Shown: positions 8,367 to 17,614, counted from the stretch's first letter. The stretch: DNA of 64,000 bases from Mycobacterium marinum (GCF_003391395.1 NZ_CP024190.1:2232001-2296000), one strand, 5' to 3'. Translations and numbers: made by a program. Notes: generated from the sequence alone by a model not told the origin.

Positions 8367-9269
8367 GTGAGCACCGTCGGATTCGACGTTCCCGCACGCC
8401 TGGGAACACTGCTGACCGCGATGGTGACACCATTCGGCTCCGACGGCGCCCTTGATCTTGCCGCGGCGGCGCGACTGGCTAATCACCTGGTGGACCAGGG
8501 GTGCGATGGACTGGTGGTTTCCGGTACCACCGGCGAGTCGCCCACCACCACCGACGACGAGAAGCGTGAGCTGCTCAGAGTCGTCTTGGAAGCGGTGGGC
8601 GACCGGGCTCGGGTGATTGCGGGGGCCGGCACCAATGACACCGCGCACAGCATTGGGCTGGCGAAGGCCGCTGCGGCCGAAGGCGCCCATGGTCTGTTGG
8701 TGGTGACCCCGTATTACTCCAAGCCGCCACAATCGGGGCTATTGGCGCACTTCACCGCGGTGGCCGATGCGACCGAGCTGCCCGTGCTGCTCTACGACAT
8801 CCCCGGGCGGTCTGCGGTGCCGATCGAGTCCGAAACAATCCGCGCCCTGGCAAAGCACCCGAACATCGTCGGCGTCAAGGACGCCAAAGCGGACCTGCCC
8901 AGCGGTGCCCAGATCATGGCCGACACGGGACTGGCCTACTACTCCGGCGACGACGCCCTCAACCTGCCCTGGCTGGCCATGGGCGCCATCGGCTTCATCA
9001 GCGTGATCGGTCATCTGGCGGCTGGCCAGCTACGGGAGATGTTGTCGGCACTCAGTTCCGGGGACGTCGCCACCGCCCGCAAGATCAACGTCGCGGTCAG
9101 TCCGCTGTGCAACGCCATGACCCGACTGGGCGGGGTGACGCTGTCCAAGGCCGGCTTGCGGCTGCAAGGTATCGAGGTCGGTGACCCGAGGCTGCCGCAG
9201 GTCGCCGCCACCGCTGAGCAAATCGACGTGTTGGCCGCTGACATGCGCGCGGCCTCCGTGCTTCGGTGA
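8367..9269 (+). CDS. dapA: 4-hydroxy-tetrahydrodipicolinate synthase
   Basis: A 300-residue class I aldolase condensing pyruvate with aspartate semialdehyde, the first step committed to diaminopimelate and lysine, hence to peptidoglycan. The family signature GLVVSGTTGESPTT is near residue 50, and the Schiff-base lysine is K171 in IVGVKDAKADL; YDIPGRS carries the catalytic tyrosine. The frame is open to 8295, but GTG at 8367 (VSTVGFDVPARLG) gives the family N-terminus. It is followed 19 bases later by rnj. The pathway partner dapF is encoded at 33450. Confidence 0.97.
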   Translation: MSTVGFDVPARLGTLLTAMVTPFGSDGALDLAAAARLANHLVDQGCDGLVVSGTTGESPTTTDDEKRELLRVVLEAVGDRARVIAGAGTNDTAHSIGLAKAAAAEGAHGLLVVTPYYSKPPQSGLLAHFTAVADATELPVLLYDIPGRSAVPIESETIRALAKHPNIVGVKDAKADLPSGAQIMADTGLAYYSGDDALNLPWLAMGAIGFISVIGHLAAGQLREMLSALSSGDVATARKINVAVSPLCNAMTRLGGVTLSKAGLRLQGIEVGDPRLPQVAATAEQIDVLAADMRAASVLR

Positions 9270-9288
9270 ATCCCAGGGTGAGTCGACG

Positions 9289-10965
9289 GTGAACGAAGAA
9301 CTTCCCCCACCAGCGCCGTTGGCTTCCGGGGGGTTGCGGGTCACCGCGCTGGGCGGCATCAACGAAATCGGCCGCAACATGACGGTGTTCGAGCATCTGG
9401 GGCGGCTGCTGATCATCGACTGCGGCGTGCTGTTCCCGACCCACGACGAGCCGGGCGTCGATTTGATCCTGCCCGACCTGCGCCATATCGAGGACCGCCT
9501 GGACGACATCGAGGCGCTGGTGCTCACGCACGCGCACGAGGACCACATCGGGGCTATCCCGTTCTTGCTCAGGTTGCGTCCGGACATCCCCATCGTCGGA
9601 TCCAAGTTCACCCTGGCGCTGGTTGCGGCCAAGTGCCGCGAATACCGGATCAAACCGGTGTTCGTCGAGGTCGCAGAGGGGCAGAGCAGTCGACACGGCG
9701 TGTTCGAGTGCGAATACTTCGCCGTCAACCACTCCGTGCCGGATGCCCTTGCGATCGCCGTCTACACCGGCGCGGGAACCGTGCTGCACACCGGTGATAT
9801 CAAGCTTGATCAGCTGCCCCTCGACGGTCGCCCCACCGACTTGCCGGGCATGTCGCGCCTCGGCGATGCCGGTGTTGACCTGTTCCTGTGTGATTCGACC
9901 AACTCCGAGATCCCCGGTGTCGGGCCCTCCGAAAGTGAGGTGGGTCCCACCCTGCACCGGCTGATCAGGGGTGCCGACGGTCGGGTCATCGTGGCGTGTT
10001 TCGCCTCAAACGTCGACCGGGTGCAGCAGATCATCGACGCCGCGGTGGCACTGGGCCGGCGAGTTTCCTTCGTGGGGCGCTCCATGGTGCGCAACATGGG
10101 CATCGCCAGGGAACTGGGCTTTCTGCGGGTGGACGATTCCGATGTGATCGACATCGGTGCCGCCGAGATGATGCCGCCCGAACAGGTGTTGTTGATTACC
10201 ACCGGCACCCAGGGCGAACCGATGTCGGCGTTGTCGCGGATGTCGCGCGGTGAGCACCGCAGCATCACGCTGACTGCCGGTGATCTCATCGTTTTGTCGT
10301 CGTCGCTGATCCCCGGCAACGAGGAAGCGGTTTTCGGCGTCATCGATTCGCTCTCCAAGATCGGCGCCAGGGTGGTCACCAACGCCCAAGCCCGGGTGCA
10401 CGTTTCCGGCCATGCCTACGCCGGTGAGCTGTTGTTCCTGTACAACGGGGTGCGACCACGCAACGTCATGCCGGTGCACGGAACCTGGCGAATGCTTCGG
10501 GCCAACGCCAAGCTGGCCGCCAGCGCCGGGGTGGCGCCGGAGTCAATCCTGTTGGCGGAGAACGGGGTCAGCGTCGATCTGGTGGGGCGCAAGGCTTCGA
10601 TCGCCGGTGCCGTCCCGGTTGGCAAGATGTTCGTCGACGGTTTGATCACCGGCGATGTCGGCGAAATCACCCTGGGCGAGCGGCTGATCCTGTCGTCGGG
10701 TTTTATCGCGGTGACCGTGGTCGTGCACCGGGGCACCGGGCGTCCCGCGGCTGTGCCGCATCTGCATTCGCGTGGATTCTCCGAAGACCCCAAGGCGCTG
10801 GAGCCCGCCGTGCGCAAGGTCGAAGCCGAGCTGGAATCTCTGGTTGCCGCCAACGTCACCGATCCGATCAGGATCGCGCAGGGGGTGCGCCGCACCGTCG
10901 GAAAATGGGTCGGTGAGACCTACCGCCGGCAGCCGATGATCGTGCCCACGGTCATCGAAGTCTGA
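9289..10965 (+). CDS. rnj: Ribonuclease J
   Basis: A 558-residue metallo-beta-lactamase/beta-CASP ribonuclease that processes and degrades RNA by endo- and 5'-exonuclease activity. The zinc motif is H81-A-H83-E-D85-H86 in LTHAHEDHIGAIPF, with a further ligand set in FAVNHSVPD and LHTGDIKLD; the beta-CASP insert and the C-terminal dimerisation domain (EAELESLVAANV) follow. The GTG at 9289 (VNEELPPPAPL) was preferred over upstream codons that would lie inside dapA. It is the last gene of the plus-strand run and ends in a hairpin shared with the convergent methyltransferase gene. Confidence 0.96.
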   Translation: MNEELPPPAPLASGGLRVTALGGINEIGRNMTVFEHLGRLLIIDCGVLFPTHDEPGVDLILPDLRHIEDRLDDIEALVLTHAHEDHIGAIPFLLRLRPDIPIVGSKFTLALVAAKCREYRIKPVFVEVAEGQSSRHGVFECEYFAVNHSVPDALAIAVYTGAGTVLHTGDIKLDQLPLDGRPTDLPGMSRLGDAGVDLFLCDSTNSEIPGVGPSESEVGPTLHRLIRGADGRVIVACFASNVDRVQQIIDAAVALGRRVSFVGRSMVRNMGIARELGFLRVDDSDVIDIGAAEMMPPEQVLLITTGTQGEPMSALSRMSRGEHRSITLTAGDLIVLSSSLIPGNEEAVFGVIDSLSKIGARVVTNAQARVHVSGHAYAGELLFLYNGVRPRNVMPVHGTWRMLRANAKLAASAGVAPESILLAENGVSVDLVGRKASIAGAVPVGKMFVDGLITGDVGEITLGERLILSSGFIAVTVVVHRGTGRPAAVPHLHSRGFSEDPKALEPAVRKVEAELESLVAANVTDPIRIAQGVRRTVGKWVGETYRRQPMIVPTVIEV

Positions 10966-10992
10966 GGACCGGCCGCTTCCGGCCCGGCTCAG
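10962..10992. terminator. Hairpin between convergent rnj and methyltransferase genes
   Basis: CTGAG (10962-10966) pairs with CTCAG (10988-10992) and an inner GGCCG-CTTC-CGGCC stem closes the loop. The hairpin includes both stop codons and can serve both directions. There is no U-tract, as usual for mycobacterial terminators. Confidence 0.55.
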
Positions 10993-11861
10993 AGTTTTTC
11001 GGCGTAGGCCGACCATTCGATCTGAGATGCGTTGAGCTTGCGGCCGGCCGGCTCGACATAGCGCTGGACGAGCTCGTCGGGCCCCGCCTGTTCCACCAGC
11101 CGCCAGCCGTATTCGGCAAGAAACTCGGGGACCTCGTCGGGCAGCAAGCCGAAATGCCACAGTTGACGCCGTTGGCGCACCGAGCGGTACAAGGTCCGGG
11201 TGCCGTAGCGATTGGTTCCGTCGATGAAGTCGCGGCGGACGTAGGTGAACACCAGGCGACTGCCCGGTGCCGCCGCGCGCAGCCCCTCCAGGGTCCGCCG
11301 GACGGTCTCTTCGGTGAGGTATTGGGTGACGCCCTCGCAGATGAAGAACACCCGGAAGTCGGTGAGGTAGCCATGTTCGGCCAATGCGGTGAGCAGGTCG
11401 TCATGCTCAAAGTCCAACGCCACCAGCCGAACCGACAACGGTAGTTCGCCCAGCACCCGTCGCACCGTCTTGGCCTTGCGAGCGATGTTGACCGGCAGAT
11501 CCACCTCGAAGATCGGAATGCGCACCTTGCGGGTCAATCGGTAGGCGCGGGTGTCCAGCCCGGCGCCCAGAATCGCCACCGCATCGACGTCGTCGAGCGC
11601 CTCGCCAAGTTTGTCGCCGATGAATCGTTTGCGGCAGGTCAGATTGACCCAGAGCCCGCTGCCGGACCACTCCGACCAGCGGATGAAGAGGCGCCGAATG
11701 CCGGCCGGCCGGGTCGCGCTGACCAGCCACCGCAGCGGTCTGGGCAGGAACAGATCCGCCAGGTCGTCGTCGACCAGGCGGTGCTCGGCGGGCTCGTTCT
11801 GTTCGACAGCCGACAGCACCATCGGGCCGAAGGCGGTCTGCGCAGCGGGATTTCGGGTCAT
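10989..11861 (-). CDS. SAM-dependent methyltransferase, leucine carboxyl methyltransferase-like family
   Basis: A 290-residue protein of the large mycobacterial family of putative SAM methyltransferases (TIGR00027/LCM type). The SAM-binding loop is VAILGAGLDTRAYRL near residue 95; FEVDLPV and VALDFEHDD complete the Rossmann pattern, and VFFICEGVTQYLTEE is the family's later signature. ATG at 11861 follows the SDR stop by 3 bases; a TTG at 11864 is also possible. The trio monooxygenase-SDR-methyltransferase is one minus-strand operon matching Rv2749-Rv2751 (from memory). The methyl acceptor is unknown; many relatives act on polyketides or lipids. Confidence 0.86.
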   Translation of the reverse strand: MTRNPAAQTAFGPMVLSAVEQNEPAEHRLVDDDLADLFLPRPLRWLVSATRPAGIRRLFIRWSEWSGSGLWVNLTCRKRFIGDKLGEALDDVDAVAILGAGLDTRAYRLTRKVRIPIFEVDLPVNIARKAKTVRRVLGELPLSVRLVALDFEHDDLLTALAEHGYLTDFRVFFICEGVTQYLTEETVRRTLEGLRAAAPGSRLVFTYVRRDFIDGTNRYGTRTLYRSVRQRRQLWHFGLLPDEVPEFLAEYGWRLVEQAGPDELVQRYVEPAGRKLNASQIEWSAYAEKL

Positions 11862-11864
11862 CAA

Positions 11865-12701
11865 CTACCTCTTGTTCACACAGCCGGCATCCACCGGCAG
11901 GGCGACGCCGGTGATGTAACGGGCCTCGTCGGACACCAGCCAGGCCAGCGCACCGGCGATGTCATCGGCTTGCAGGATCTGCACCGGCAGCGCGTTGCCC
12001 GCGCCGGGGCCGGAGCCGGTCTCGGCGACCAGGTCGGCGAGCCAGCGCCGGATGAACTCGTTGTTGATCATCGGGGTATCCACCCCGGATGGGTGTAGCG
12101 AGTTGACCCGGATGCTGTGCGGTGCAAGCAGGTTCGCGTATACGCGCATCAACCCGACCAACGCGTGTTTGGAGGCGGCGTAGCCGATGGCGCCGGCGTC
12201 CGCGCTGCTGATGCCAACCAATCCGGCCGCCGAGCTGATCAGAACGATCGACCCGCCCCGGCCCTGTTCGATCATGGTCGGTATCGCGACCTCGACCGTG
12301 TAGTAGACGCCGCTGAGGTTGACGTCGATAACGTCACGCCAGCCGTCGTCGCCGGACTGCATCGGTGCGATACCGGCGTTGGCCACCACAATGTCGACCT
12401 GGCCCAATTCGTCGATCCCGGCTTGCAGCGCCGCGGCCAGTGCTTCCCGATCCCGGACGTCGGCCTGGCTGGCCACGATGCGGGCGCCGGTGTCCTCGAC
12501 GAGCTTGACGGTGGTTGCCAATTCCTCGGCGGTGCCCAGCGGATACGGCACGCTGGCGATCTGGTCACACAGGTCGACCGCGATGACATCTGCGCCGTCG
12601 CGGGCCAGTCGAAGCGCATGCGCGCGACCCTGCCCGCGCGCCGCCCCGGTGATGAAGGCAACACGGCCGCTCAGTGGGCCGTCCAGTGGCCGGCTCATCA
12701 C
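11865..12701 (-). CDS. Mycofactocin-coupled type SDR family oxidoreductase
   Basis: A short-chain dehydrogenase of 278 residues. The nucleotide loop is TGAARGQGRAHALRLARDGADVIAVDL, the NAG motif is VANAGIAP, and the catalytic set is S (LISSAAG) with Y-x3-K (YAASKHALVG). The insertion after the first strand (DLCDQIASVPYPLGTAEEL) is characteristic of the SDR subfamily thought to hold non-exchangeable NAD that is re-oxidised by the peptide-derived cofactor mycofactocin. The start is GTG at 12701 or ATG at 12698; both overlap the preceding stop. Substrate is probably an alcohol, but this is inference. Confidence 0.9.
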   Translation of the reverse strand: MMSRPLDGPLSGRVAFITGAARGQGRAHALRLARDGADVIAVDLCDQIASVPYPLGTAEELATTVKLVEDTGARIVASQADVRDREALAAALQAGIDELGQVDIVVANAGIAPMQSGDDGWRDVIDVNLSGVYYTVEVAIPTMIEQGRGGSIVLISSAAGLVGISSADAGAIGYAASKHALVGLMRVYANLLAPHSIRVNSLHPSGVDTPMINNEFIRRWLADLVAETGSGPGAGNALPVQILQADDIAGALAWLVSDEARYITGVALPVDAGCVNKR

Positions 12702-13012
12702 TGACGGAGTTGACCTTTGTCGGGATCTCCCGCGGGGATCGGCGCCAGCATCTTGATGTCCGGCGCCCCGGCCAGGTGTTCGCCGGCCGCGGTGAACATC
12801 TTGGCCACCGCGGGCGCGGTGCTATGGGCGGTCAGTGCCTCCGCGTCGGCCCACTGTTCGATGAAAACGAAGGTTTCGCCCGTTTGATGCAGCGAGTAGA
12901 GCTGGCAGCCGGGTTCGCCGTGCACCTCTTCGACCGCCGTGGTGAGGATGTCGCGGACGGCGTCGACCGACTCCGGCTTGACGGTCAGCGTGGCGACGAC
13001 GACGACGGGCAT
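12698..13012 (-). CDS. Antibiotic biosynthesis monooxygenase (ABM) domain protein
   Basis: A 104-residue ferredoxin-like alpha+beta barrel protein. The sequence starts MPVVVVATLTVKPESVDAV and continues with PGCQLYSLHQT and FVFIEQWADAEALTAH, the recognisable pattern of the ABM/YgiN family whose small dimers oxidise quinones or bind haem. The frame is open to 13120, but the ATG at 13012 gives the standard short form and is preceded by an AGGAGGTCC ribosome site on the minus strand. It is the first gene of the SDR-methyltransferase operon. The activity is not known. Confidence 0.85.
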   Translation of the reverse strand: MPVVVVATLTVKPESVDAVRDILTTAVEEVHGEPGCQLYSLHQTGETFVFIEQWADAEALTAHSTAPAVAKMFTAAGEHLAGAPDIKMLAPIPAGDPDKGQLRQ

Positions 13013-13191
13013 GCTGGGACCTCCTGGGGAGACTGCGGCGGGTTTTTGGTGGTGTGACCGGGCATGACTTTGGTCACCTTTGGCCACCCTACTCAGGCCC
13101 GAAGATAACGAGGCGGGCACATGCTGGTGAAGCCTGCGTTACCAGTGTGGCAAGTGGTGCAGATGATGCAATTGCGACTAGTCTTGCTGGC

Positions 13192-15801
13192 ATGGCTAGT
13201 AAGACCGCTGCGCGCTCCGGAGCCCGAACGAGCAGGTCAAAGGCCGCTTCAGGGGGCGCTTCCCGAGGTGGGAGAGCTACTGCCTCCGCCGGGCCGGCAA
13301 GGCCGGCGAAGGGGACCAGAAAGCCGGCGGGCAAGCCGGCCAAGCGGGTAGCCAAGCCGATCCCGCGGCGCAATCAGTCCGTGTTCAAGGTGGCCGGGCT
13401 CGCGGGCGGCCGAGCCATGCGCGCTACCTGGATGATGGCGGCCAAGGGCACCGGCGGGGCGGCGCGGTCGATAGGGCGGGCTCGTGACATCGAACCCGGG
13501 CATCGCCGTGACGGCGTGGCGCTGGTGGTGCTGGGCATTGCGGTGGTCGTCGCCGCGAGTTCATGGTTCGACGCCGCCCGCCCGGTCGGCGCGTGGGTGG
13601 ATGCGGTACTGCGAACGTTCATCGGCTCGGCGGTGGTGTTGCTCCCGATCGTTCTTGCGGGCACGGCGATAGTGCTGATGCGCACCGAGCCGAACCCCGA
13701 CACCAGGCCCCGGCTGATTCTCGGGTCCAGCCTGATCGCGCTGTCTTTCCTGGGTTTGCGGCACTTGTGGGCGGGTTCGCCGGAATCCCCGGAGTTGCGC
13801 CAGCGTGCCGCGGGGTTCATCGGATTCACGATCGGTGGACCGCTATCCGACGGGCTGACCGTGTGGATCGCCGCTCCGTTGCTGTTCATCGGGGCGCTGT
13901 TTGGACTATTGCTGTTGACCGGGACCACAATCCGCGAGGTTCCCGATGTGCTGCGTGGTCTGTTCGGAACCCGGCTGCTGCAGCGCGAGTACTTCGATGA
14001 CGAGTTCGACGACGGCGATGACTACGAGGGCTACTCGGATTTCGCCGGTGATGATGCCGACACGGTGGAAGTCGCGCGTGAGGACTTCTCCGACGGCTAC
14101 TACGACGAGGTGCCGCTGCGGCCCGACGCGGAACTGCGGGCCTGGCCCTCGCCGAACACGGAGCCCGACGGCGAAATCGGGGAGCCGGATGCGCCGACCG
14201 TTCCAGAACCTGCCGTCGCGCGCGGCGCCGGCAAGGCCGGAAAGTCCGGCCGCAGCGCCCCGGCGGAGAAGCAGGAAACCCTGGTACTCGACCGTGTCGT
14301 CGAGGGGCCCTACGCACTGCCATCGATGGAACTGTTGGTGGCGGGAGATCCGCCCAAGAAGCGCAGCGCCGCCAACAGTCACATGGCCGGCGCCATCGGG
14401 GATGTGCTCACCCAATTCAAGGTCGACGCGGCGGTCACCGGCTGCACCCGCGGTCCGACCGTCACGCGGTATGAGGTCGAGCTTGGGCCCGGCGTCAAGG
14501 TGGAGAAGATCACCGCGCTGCAGAAGAACATCGCCTACGCGGTGGCCACCGAGAGCGTGCGGATGCTCGCTCCCATCCCCGGCAAGTCGGCGGTCGGCAT
14601 CGAGGTGCCCAACACCGACCGCGAAATGGTGCGGCTGGCCGACGTGCTCACCGCTCCGACGACCCGCCGCGACCACCACCCGCTGGTGATCGGCCTGGGC
14701 AAAGACATCGAGGGCGATTTCATCTCGGCCAACCTGGCGAAGATGCCGCACCTGCTGGTCGCCGGTTCCACCGGGTCCGGAAAGTCCAGCTTCGTCAACT
14801 CCATGCTGATCTCCCTGCTGACCCGGGCCACCCCGGAAGAGGTCAGGATGATCCTGATCGACCCGAAGATGGTGGAACTGACCCCTTACGAAGGCATTCC
14901 GCACCTGATCACCCCGATCATCACGCAGCCAAAGAAGGCGGCGGCCGCTCTCGCATGGCTGGTCGAGGAGATGGAACAGCGCTACCAGGACATGCAAGCG
15001 TCCCGGGTGCGTCATATCGATGACTTCAACGAGAAGGTGCGATCGGGAGCGATCACCGCGCCACTGGGCAGCCAGCGGGTGTACAAGCCCTATCCCTATG
15101 TCGTTGCGATCGTCGACGAGTTGGCCGACCTGATGATGACCGCGCCGCGTGACGTCGAGGAAGCCATCGTGCGGATCACCCAGAAGGCCCGCGCCGCCGG
15201 CATCCATCTGGTGCTGGCCACCCAGCGGCCCTCGGTCGACGTGGTCACCGGCTTGATCAAGACCAACGTGCCGTCCCGGCTGGCGTTCGCCACATCCTCA
15301 CTGACCGACAGCCGGGTGATCCTGGACCAGGCGGGCGCGGAAAAGCTGATCGGTATGGGTGACGGCCTATTCCTGCCGATGGGCGCCGGCAAGCCGATCC
15401 GGTTGCAGGGCGCGTTCATCACCGACGAGGAGATCCACGCCGTTGTAACCGCGTGTAAGGATCAGGCGGAGCCCGAGTACACCGAGGGTGTCACCAACGC
15501 CAAGCCCACCGGTGAGCGCACCGACGTCGACCCGGACATCGGTGACGACATGGACGTGCTGCTGCAGGCCGTGGAGTTGGTGGTGTCCAGTCAGTTCGGC
15601 TCCACCTCGATGTTGCAGCGCAAGCTGCGGGTCGGGTTCGCCAAAGCCGGCCGACTGATGGACCTGATGGAGACGCGCAACATCGTCGGGCCGAGCGAAG
15701 GCTCGAAGGCCCGCGAGGTGCTGGTCAAGCCCGATGAATTGGCCGGAACGCTGGCCTTGATCAGGGGCGGGGTGGCCGACGACGCGCCGGACGAGGATTG
15801 A
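13192..15801 (+). CDS. ftsK: DNA translocase FtsK
   Basis: An 869-residue septal DNA pump that clears chromosome termini into daughter cells. A basic Ala/Gly/Pro-rich N-terminus is followed by four membrane helices (about residues 105-250), an acidic linker, and the RecA-like motor with Walker A GSTGSGKSS near residue 527 and Walker B VAIVDELADL near 638. The C-terminal gamma winged helix (ISSxFGSTSMLQRKLRVGFAKAGRLMDLME pattern) would recognise the polar KOPS sequences. ATG at 13192 was chosen because earlier starts would add sequence unlike the family. It ends just before convergent argA. Confidence 0.96.
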   Translation: MASKTAARSGARTSRSKAASGGASRGGRATASAGPARPAKGTRKPAGKPAKRVAKPIPRRNQSVFKVAGLAGGRAMRATWMMAAKGTGGAARSIGRARDIEPGHRRDGVALVVLGIAVVVAASSWFDAARPVGAWVDAVLRTFIGSAVVLLPIVLAGTAIVLMRTEPNPDTRPRLILGSSLIALSFLGLRHLWAGSPESPELRQRAAGFIGFTIGGPLSDGLTVWIAAPLLFIGALFGLLLLTGTTIREVPDVLRGLFGTRLLQREYFDDEFDDGDDYEGYSDFAGDDADTVEVAREDFSDGYYDEVPLRPDAELRAWPSPNTEPDGEIGEPDAPTVPEPAVARGAGKAGKSGRSAPAEKQETLVLDRVVEGPYALPSMELLVAGDPPKKRSAANSHMAGAIGDVLTQFKVDAAVTGCTRGPTVTRYEVELGPGVKVEKITALQKNIAYAVATESVRMLAPIPGKSAVGIEVPNTDREMVRLADVLTAPTTRRDHHPLVIGLGKDIEGDFISANLAKMPHLLVAGSTGSGKSSFVNSMLISLLTRATPEEVRMILIDPKMVELTPYEGIPHLITPIITQPKKAAAALAWLVEEMEQRYQDMQASRVRHIDDFNEKVRSGAITAPLGSQRVYKPYPYVVAIVDELADLMMTAPRDVEEAIVRITQKARAAGIHLVLATQRPSVDVVTGLIKTNVPSRLAFATSSLTDSRVILDQAGAEKLIGMGDGLFLPMGAGKPIRLQGAFITDEEIHAVVTACKDQAEPEYTEGVTNAKPTGERTDVDPDIGDDMDVLLQAVELVVSSQFGSTSMLQRKLRVGFAKAGRLMDLMETRNIVGPSEGSKAREVLVKPDELAGTLALIRGGVADDAPDED

Positions 15802-15812
15802 TCGGTGACGGC

Positions 15813-16337
15813 TTAAAGCACCAACAGCATCCGGGTGTTGCCCAAGATGTTGGGCTTGATGTAGCTCAGATCCAGAAACTCCGCGACGCCGATGTCGTAG
15901 GAGCGGCACATCTCTTCGAACACCTCCGCGGTCACCGGCGTGCCCTCGATCTCGGTGAACCCGTGCGCGGTGAAGAATTCGGTCTCGAAGGTCAGCACGA
16001 ATAGTCGCTCTAGCTGCAGTTCCCGGGCCACCTCGAGCAGCCGGTCGACAATCGCGTGACCGATGCCGTGCCCGGTCATAGCGGGATCCACCGCGACGGT
16101 GCGGACCTCACCGAGGTCCGACCACAACACGTGCAGGGCCCCGCAGCCGATCACGTTGCCCTGGATTTCGGGGTGTTCGGCAACCCAGAATTCCTGAACC
16201 GCTTCGTAAAGCGTGACCAGGTTCTTCTCCAGCAGGATCTTCCCCGCATAGGTGTCGACAAGCTTTTTGATCGCCGGGACATCGGACGTTCTGGCACGCC
16301 GGACCACCGGCCGGAAATCCTGTTGACTTTCGGTCAC
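15813..16337 (-). CDS. argA: Amino-acid N-acetyltransferase (ArgA-type, GNAT)
   Basis: A 174-residue GNAT enzyme acetylating glutamate (or glutamine) with acetyl-CoA as the first step of arginine synthesis. It is the short mycobacterial form without the amino-acid-kinase domain of classical ArgA. The acetyl-CoA loop is VDPAMTGHGIGHAIVDRLL near residues 84-102, and FETEFFTAHGFTEI is the last core strand region. ATG at 16337 is the only good start. It corresponds to Rv2747 by order and length (from memory). It is convergent with ftsK and divergent from pgsA3. Confidence 0.93.
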   Translation of the reverse strand: MTESQQDFRPVVRRARTSDVPAIKKLVDTYAGKILLEKNLVTLYEAVQEFWVAEHPEIQGNVIGCGALHVLWSDLGEVRTVAVDPAMTGHGIGHAIVDRLLEVARELQLERLFVLTFETEFFTAHGFTEIEGTPVTAEVFEEMCRSYDIGVAEFLDLSYIKPNILGNTRMLLVL

Positions 16338-16394
16338 GGGAAAACAGTATCGACATCGGCGACGGGGCGGCTGGTCAACCGCTATTCTGTTGCG

Positions 16395-16991
16395 GTGTCA
16401 GGGCAGCCGCAAACAGGTCAGGTGCCGGGAACCGCAGGGATTGCCAACCTAGCCAACGTCCTGACTGGCCTGCGCTTTGTGCTGGTCCCCATTTTCTTGT
16501 ACCTCCTGTTCTATGACGGAGGTCACCAAACGACTTTCCGGATAGCGGCATGGGCGGTATTCGCGGTTGCCAGCATCACCGATCGATTCGACGGACTGCT
16601 CGCCCGCAACTACGGCATGGCGACCGAATTCGGGGCGTTTGTCGATCCGATCGCGGACAAGGCCCTGATCGGGGCGGCACTGATCGGGCTATCGATGCTC
16701 AACGACCTGCCGTGGTGGGTCACGGTGTTGATCCTGGCCCGCGAACTCGGGGTGACCGTGCTGCGGCTGGCTGTCATCCGCCGCGGTGTCATTCCCGCCA
16801 GCTGGGGCGGCAAGCTCAAGACCGTCGTCCAAGCGGTGGCGATCGGGCTGTTCGTCCTGCCGCTTTCGGGCCCGCTGCACATGGCGGCGGTGGTCGTGAT
16901 GGCCGCCGCAATCGTGCTCACGGTGGTGACCGGGGTCGACTACGTGGCATCGACCGTCCGCGAAATTCGTGCCGGAAAACGCGCGTCGTAA
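16395..16991 (+). CDS. pgsA3: CDP-alcohol phosphatidyltransferase, PgsA3-type
   Basis: A 198-residue membrane enzyme transferring a phosphatidyl group from CDP-diacylglycerol to glycerol 3-phosphate or a similar alcohol in phospholipid synthesis. The family motif DGxxARx8GxxxDxxxD is present in full as DGLLARNYGMATEFG followed by AFVDPIADK, with the metal-binding aspartates; about six hydrophobic helices surround it. The frame is open back to 16056, over argA; GTG at 16395 (VSGQPQTG) is a reasonable start, but a slightly earlier one cannot be excluded. It precedes the clgR stress operon but is separated from it by a promoter. Confidence 0.92.
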   Translation: MSGQPQTGQVPGTAGIANLANVLTGLRFVLVPIFLYLLFYDGGHQTTFRIAAWAVFAVASITDRFDGLLARNYGMATEFGAFVDPIADKALIGAALIGLSMLNDLPWWVTVLILARELGVTVLRLAVIRRGVIPASWGGKLKTVVQAVAIGLFVLPLSGPLHMAAVVVMAAAIVLTVVTGVDYVASTVREIRAGKRAS

Positions 16992-16997
16992 GCCAGC

Positions 16998-17024
16998 GGG
17001 AACCACACCAGCTCACTCCGCGTT
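16998..17024 (+). promoter_or_regulatory. SigE-type promoter of clgR-pspA-pspM
   Basis: GGGAACC at 16998-17004 and CGTT at 17021-17024, separated by 16 bases, match the mycobacterial SigE/SigH promoter pattern. It lies about 107 bases before the clgR ATG. SigE control of the clgR-pspA operon is known in M. tuberculosis. Confidence 0.72.
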
Positions 17025-17130
17025 CATCTAAGAACCAGTGCTCTCGGGCGCTGCTGGTCGGGCGCTTGAACCGCGTTTGGGCGCGTGATTTGGTCGTCAT
17101 GGATGTTGAAGGCAGATGGAGGAGAGCACG

Positions 17131-17457
17131 ATGGCGTCATTGGTGCGCGAGGTCATTGGCGACGTGTTGCGCGGGGAGCGAACTTCACAAGGCCGGACGT
17201 TGCGGGAGGTGTCCGACACCGCTCGGGTGAGTCTGGGGTATCTGTCCGAGATCGAGCGTGGCCGCAAGGAGCCGTCCAGCGAATTGCTCAATGCGATCTG
17301 CGACGCGTTGCAGGTCCCGCTGTCTGAGGTGCTCATCGGTGCGGGTGAGCGGATGGCGCGTGAAGAACGCGCGATCCAGACCGCGCCGACCGGAGCCACC
17401 ATCGATGCCGGCACTAGATTGGTCATTCCCCAGGTAGCGTCGCTGGCGGTGGCCTGA
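17131..17457 (+). CDS. clgR: ClgR transcriptional regulator (XRE family)
   Basis: A 108-residue helix-turn-helix activator of Clp protease genes and, in mycobacteria, of the envelope-stress psp genes. The HTH is LREVSDTARVSLGYLSEIERGRKEPSSELLNAICDAL, residues about 24-60; the hydrophobic C-terminus ending VASLAVA is the degron-like tail by which ClgR is degraded by Clp. An upstream ATG at 17116 exists, but the GGAGGAGAG site lies between the two and is correctly spaced only for 17131. It is the first gene of the operon with pspA and pspM. Confidence 0.93.
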   Translation: MASLVREVIGDVLRGERTSQGRTLREVSDTARVSLGYLSEIERGRKEPSSELLNAICDALQVPLSEVLIGAGERMAREERAIQTAPTGATIDAGTRLVIPQVASLAVA

Positions 17458-17614
17458 GCGCGGCGCAGCCGATCTGGTGTCGATCAGTTATGGGATCACG
17501 GGTGGGGAGATCGGCCCGGACCCACTAAATTGAGCGGCAGGGTAAGTGTGCTGAGCTCAATCGGGCCCTACCCGGGACCACCCAGCCCACAAGAAACGAA
17601 GGCGGAGCTAACCG

